Source: Cymodocea nodosa
Lineage: Eukaryota > Streptophyta > Magnoliopsida > Alismatales > Cymodoceaceae
Assembly: GCA_036874045.1 (NCBI GenBank)
Contig: CM072338.1
Location: forward strand, 23,598,501 to 23,662,500
Direction: 5' to 3'
DNA: 64,000 nucleotides
The first letter of the stretch is position 1. Every line of letters begins with the position of its first letter. This document shows positions 61,601 to 64,000 of the stretch, piece after piece. Below the pieces are notes generated by a model. That model saw only the letters and a program-made list of their open reading frames with translations. It ran no database searches and had not been told where the DNA came from. The position numbers and the translations under genes were made by a program.

Positions 61601-62262
61601 ATGTTTATCATTGCTAGTTTTGTGTATTTCAGCTGCCGTTTGCTCAACTTCATTTAATTCGCATGAATAAAATCTTATTAAAAGAAACCTCGATAAATAT
61701 AGGGCGTATCACAAACATGGAACCGCCATCGCTCACCACCAGAGTACAGCTGGCCCAGATTCCTGATGGCATCTATCGTGGCGAGCGAAATTTGGGGAAA
61801 GCTGGTCCCAAGCGCAAGCAACGTGACATCGGCAATGGAAAAGTTCCAAAGCTTCTCTCTCTGGACTCCCACAATACCGCCCGTCACTGGATCCACCACC
61901 TCCACCTCCCTCTCCTGGCCGACGACACCCTCCATTGCCCGGAAGAACTTGACCGTAATCTCCGACAGCCCGAGGAAACAGTACCCTAGGCCGAGTACAT
62001 AGAGGACCGCCCTAGCCCCGATGGGGAGGAGGACCTCGCCGTGGAAGAAGAGGTGGCTCTCGCATCTCTCCACCACGGAGAACGCCATCCGCCACGCTGT
62101 TGTTGTCGACGTTGCAACGGAATCGATCAGGATGTGGAGTTCGATGGGGAGATCGGTCGTGCTCTTCTTTTGCTGTTGTTGAAACTGGAACAATAATTGG
62201 GAAGGATCGATCCCCGGGACAGAGGAAAGGGAGAGTGGAGGACGAGAAGAACGACGTTGCAT
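55614..62262 (-). CDS. MHX: MHX vacuolar Mg2+ and Zn2+/H+ exchanger
   Basis: Eight exons join in frame to 576 aa: 62262-61737, 60894-60719, 58517-58399, 58294-58146, 57167-57040, 56424-56220, 56122-55993 and 55911-55614. It belongs to the cation/Ca2+ exchanger superfamily. Two alpha repeats are clear: the first around [18 protein letters not shown] and [18 protein letters not shown], the second around [20 protein letters not shown] and [17 protein letters not shown]. An acidic cytosolic loop separates them. About 11 membrane segments are expected. Family knowledge: a tonoplast transporter exchanging Mg2+ or Zn2+ for protons. The first ATG gives about 58 extra residues, including a Gln-rich patch, before [13 protein letters not shown]. 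That Met (near residue 59) aligns better with the Arabidopsis start and may be the true one. The stop is at 55616-55614 after SSLKVSGMI. Intact. Confidence 0.95.
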
Positions 62263-64000
62263 GTCATGACTTCTCCCTTCGCCGACAAGAAAATCCCAAC
62301 CGTCCGTTTTTATATTCCTCCGCCACGACGGGAAGTTGCTTTTTTTAAGCCGGGTATGGTCTATTTAAAAACATCCATGATTAGATTTAAATTTAAAAGA
62401 GATCAATATTACTAATATTATTATACAAAATTACAGCTAAAAATATTATAAATGATAAAGATTATACGTAAAACAAATATTTATAAAATTAGGTATAATC
62501 TTTATCGTTAACAGATTTTAATTTAACGCATTTAAACCATAAAATGAACATCTATGATATTTTCAATTGTAAATGCCTATAAATCAATTTTCCTGAATTA
62601 TTCTAATTATCAAATGGTGGCTGTTTCCTTGCTATTATAAAATATCGTAGCATTTTATGCGTAGATAATATTTTTATTTAAACTTTAAAGTAACATTTCC
62701 TTTCTGTTTTAAAATAAAAAGTAGACCAATCTTTCGTGCAACTTGGTCTTTTTTTTAGGTTTTTTTTGTCTATATTAGAATCTAATCAACTTTTAATGAA
62801 GTTAAATTATCAAAAACATGTAAGCACTTTAAAATAATCGATATGAAAGCAAGGAAACTCATCACGCTTCACTCGTGTGTTCAATCTGTCCCTCTCTTTT
62901 TTTCTACCACGTTCGTTCAGAAAAATCTAATTCATTATTTTAGGATTTCAAATTGTAATTTAAATTACATGATGTACAACTGAGGTCTCTTTTTTTTTTT
63001 AATGCTACTGAAGTCTGATTTAGAATTGATTTTAGACGTCTTGGATTTTACGAATGCTTTCATGATTTTGAAAAAATCGTTACTTCAAAGAAAATTCAAA
63101 ACTTTATAGATTGTTTTTTCAAAATCGTAACTTTTTAAAAAAATAAATTCTAATCGATTTTGTCAGTTACATGCAATTTCCTCTCTTGATACGAAATTCA
63201 ATTTTACAATCAAAACACAAACAAGAAAAAGTTTAAACAGATTTTGTAAAATCCACTAAAATCATAAGATTTATAAAGTAATAAAATCAAGAATTTCATC
63301 TTCTTTTAAACTTATTTGTACACATTTTTCGTCGAAAAGTGAAATAACGAAAAATATTTAAAATAATAAAAAGTAAAAATGACAGAATATAATAGAAAAT
63401 AAAGATGAGATATAATTTCCGAACGGAGAAAATGGAAAATAGGGTTTAATGAGAGTTTTTATATCAGGAAAATGAAGGAAGATTATTTTCTCGTTTCCTT
63501 CTTGCACAGACAGCCAAAATGATGGAAAAAAGTGTTTCCATCATTTCTTCTCCCCTCGTCTTCTTCCATTTTCTTCTATGGAAGGAGTGCGCAAACCCTT
63601 CGCCCACGTAACTTATGATACATCAAACACATCAACCCTGATACAAAGACAAAAGGGAAAGGAGAAATACTGCAAGAAGATGGGGGTAACAAACTCAATA
63701 GATTTGATTAAACAATTATAACCATATTAACAAAGATAATTAGAACTTTTGAGATTAATTTTAGGTTTCTTAATTTTTGCAAAATAACCATTTAAAACCA
63801 AAAAAAAGACTTTCGCAAGCCCCTCAATTGACAAATTTAAAAATGAATCAAGAAGACTTCGAATAATACCTCGTAATTTATTTTTCTAAAATTGCAGAAT
63901 AAAAAATCATTCTGAATGATTTTACAGCTCTTGCATAATTCTCTTTCTCGACATAAAATACGATTTCGAAAGTCTAATTCCAAACGGATTCTATATAATA
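62263..64000. other. Upstream flank of MHX, AT-rich, no gene seen
   Basis: The MHX promoter lies next to 62262, where the sequence is GC-rich for about 70 bases and then turns AT-rich. Beyond 62400 I see only homopolymer runs and no coding pattern, repeat array or RNA gene. Confidence 0.5.

Noticed and set aside
1-64000. CRISPR arrays, tRNA, rRNA or organelle-derived blocks
   Set aside because: No spaced identical repeats, no cloverleaf-like segment and no rRNA or plastid motif were noticed; the sequence is nuclear plant DNA with spliced genes.

Overview
This is a stretch of flowering-plant nuclear DNA. Its genes have many short GT-AG exons, AT-rich introns up to about 3 kb, and plant-specific families: a LIN/CERBERUS-type protein, the photolyase-like PHR2 and the MHX vacuolar exchanger. 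Several first exons are very GC-rich (LIN-like, PHR2, the hydrolase), which would suit a monocot outside the grasses. That placement is an inference.

Layout from left to right. The 3' part of a DExH-box RNA helicase with two CCCH zinc fingers, like Arabidopsis DExH8 (1-2084, +). A full LIN-like ARM/WD40 gene with no visible U-box (6772-18763, +). A small HIG1-domain hypoxia-response gene (20441-23051, +), followed by a decayed LINE (about 24240-26040). A PRL1-type WD40 splicing regulator in 17 coding exons (27256-39288, +). Then four units on the minus strand: an alpha/beta hydrolase of the monoacylglycerol lipase / caffeoylshikimate esterase type (40956-42647), a broken unprocessed copy of translation factor eIF3e (43774-47516), PHR2 (48509-55015) and the MHX Mg2+/Zn2+-H+ exchanger (55614-62262). 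The last 1.7 kb is AT-rich with no gene seen.

I assembled coding exons by hand from splice sites and family knowledge. LIN-like (1352 aa), HIG1 (87 aa), PRL1 (493 aa), hydrolase (335 aa), PHR2 (457 aa) and MHX (576 aa) all join in frame with normal stops. The eIF3e copy does not: it has in-frame stops, a frameshift and no recognisable copy of one conserved exon.

The genes are not an operon-like unit. They cover RNA processing, ubiquitin-type scaffolding, mitochondrial respiration, lipid or phenylpropanoid ester hydrolysis, a blue-light-receptor-like protein and vacuolar metal transport. From memory, the PHR2, MHX, hydrolase and DExH8 relatives lie close together on Arabidopsis chromosome 2, so part of the block looks like old conserved synteny.

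The introns hold most of the unusual material. It includes a TIR transposon carrying an intact two-exon ORF inside a LIN-like intron, a second TIR element with a minisatellite core in PRL1, a copia fossil in the last PHR2 intron, two copies of a foldback MITE, a perfect 57-bp tandem duplication and several older tandem duplications.
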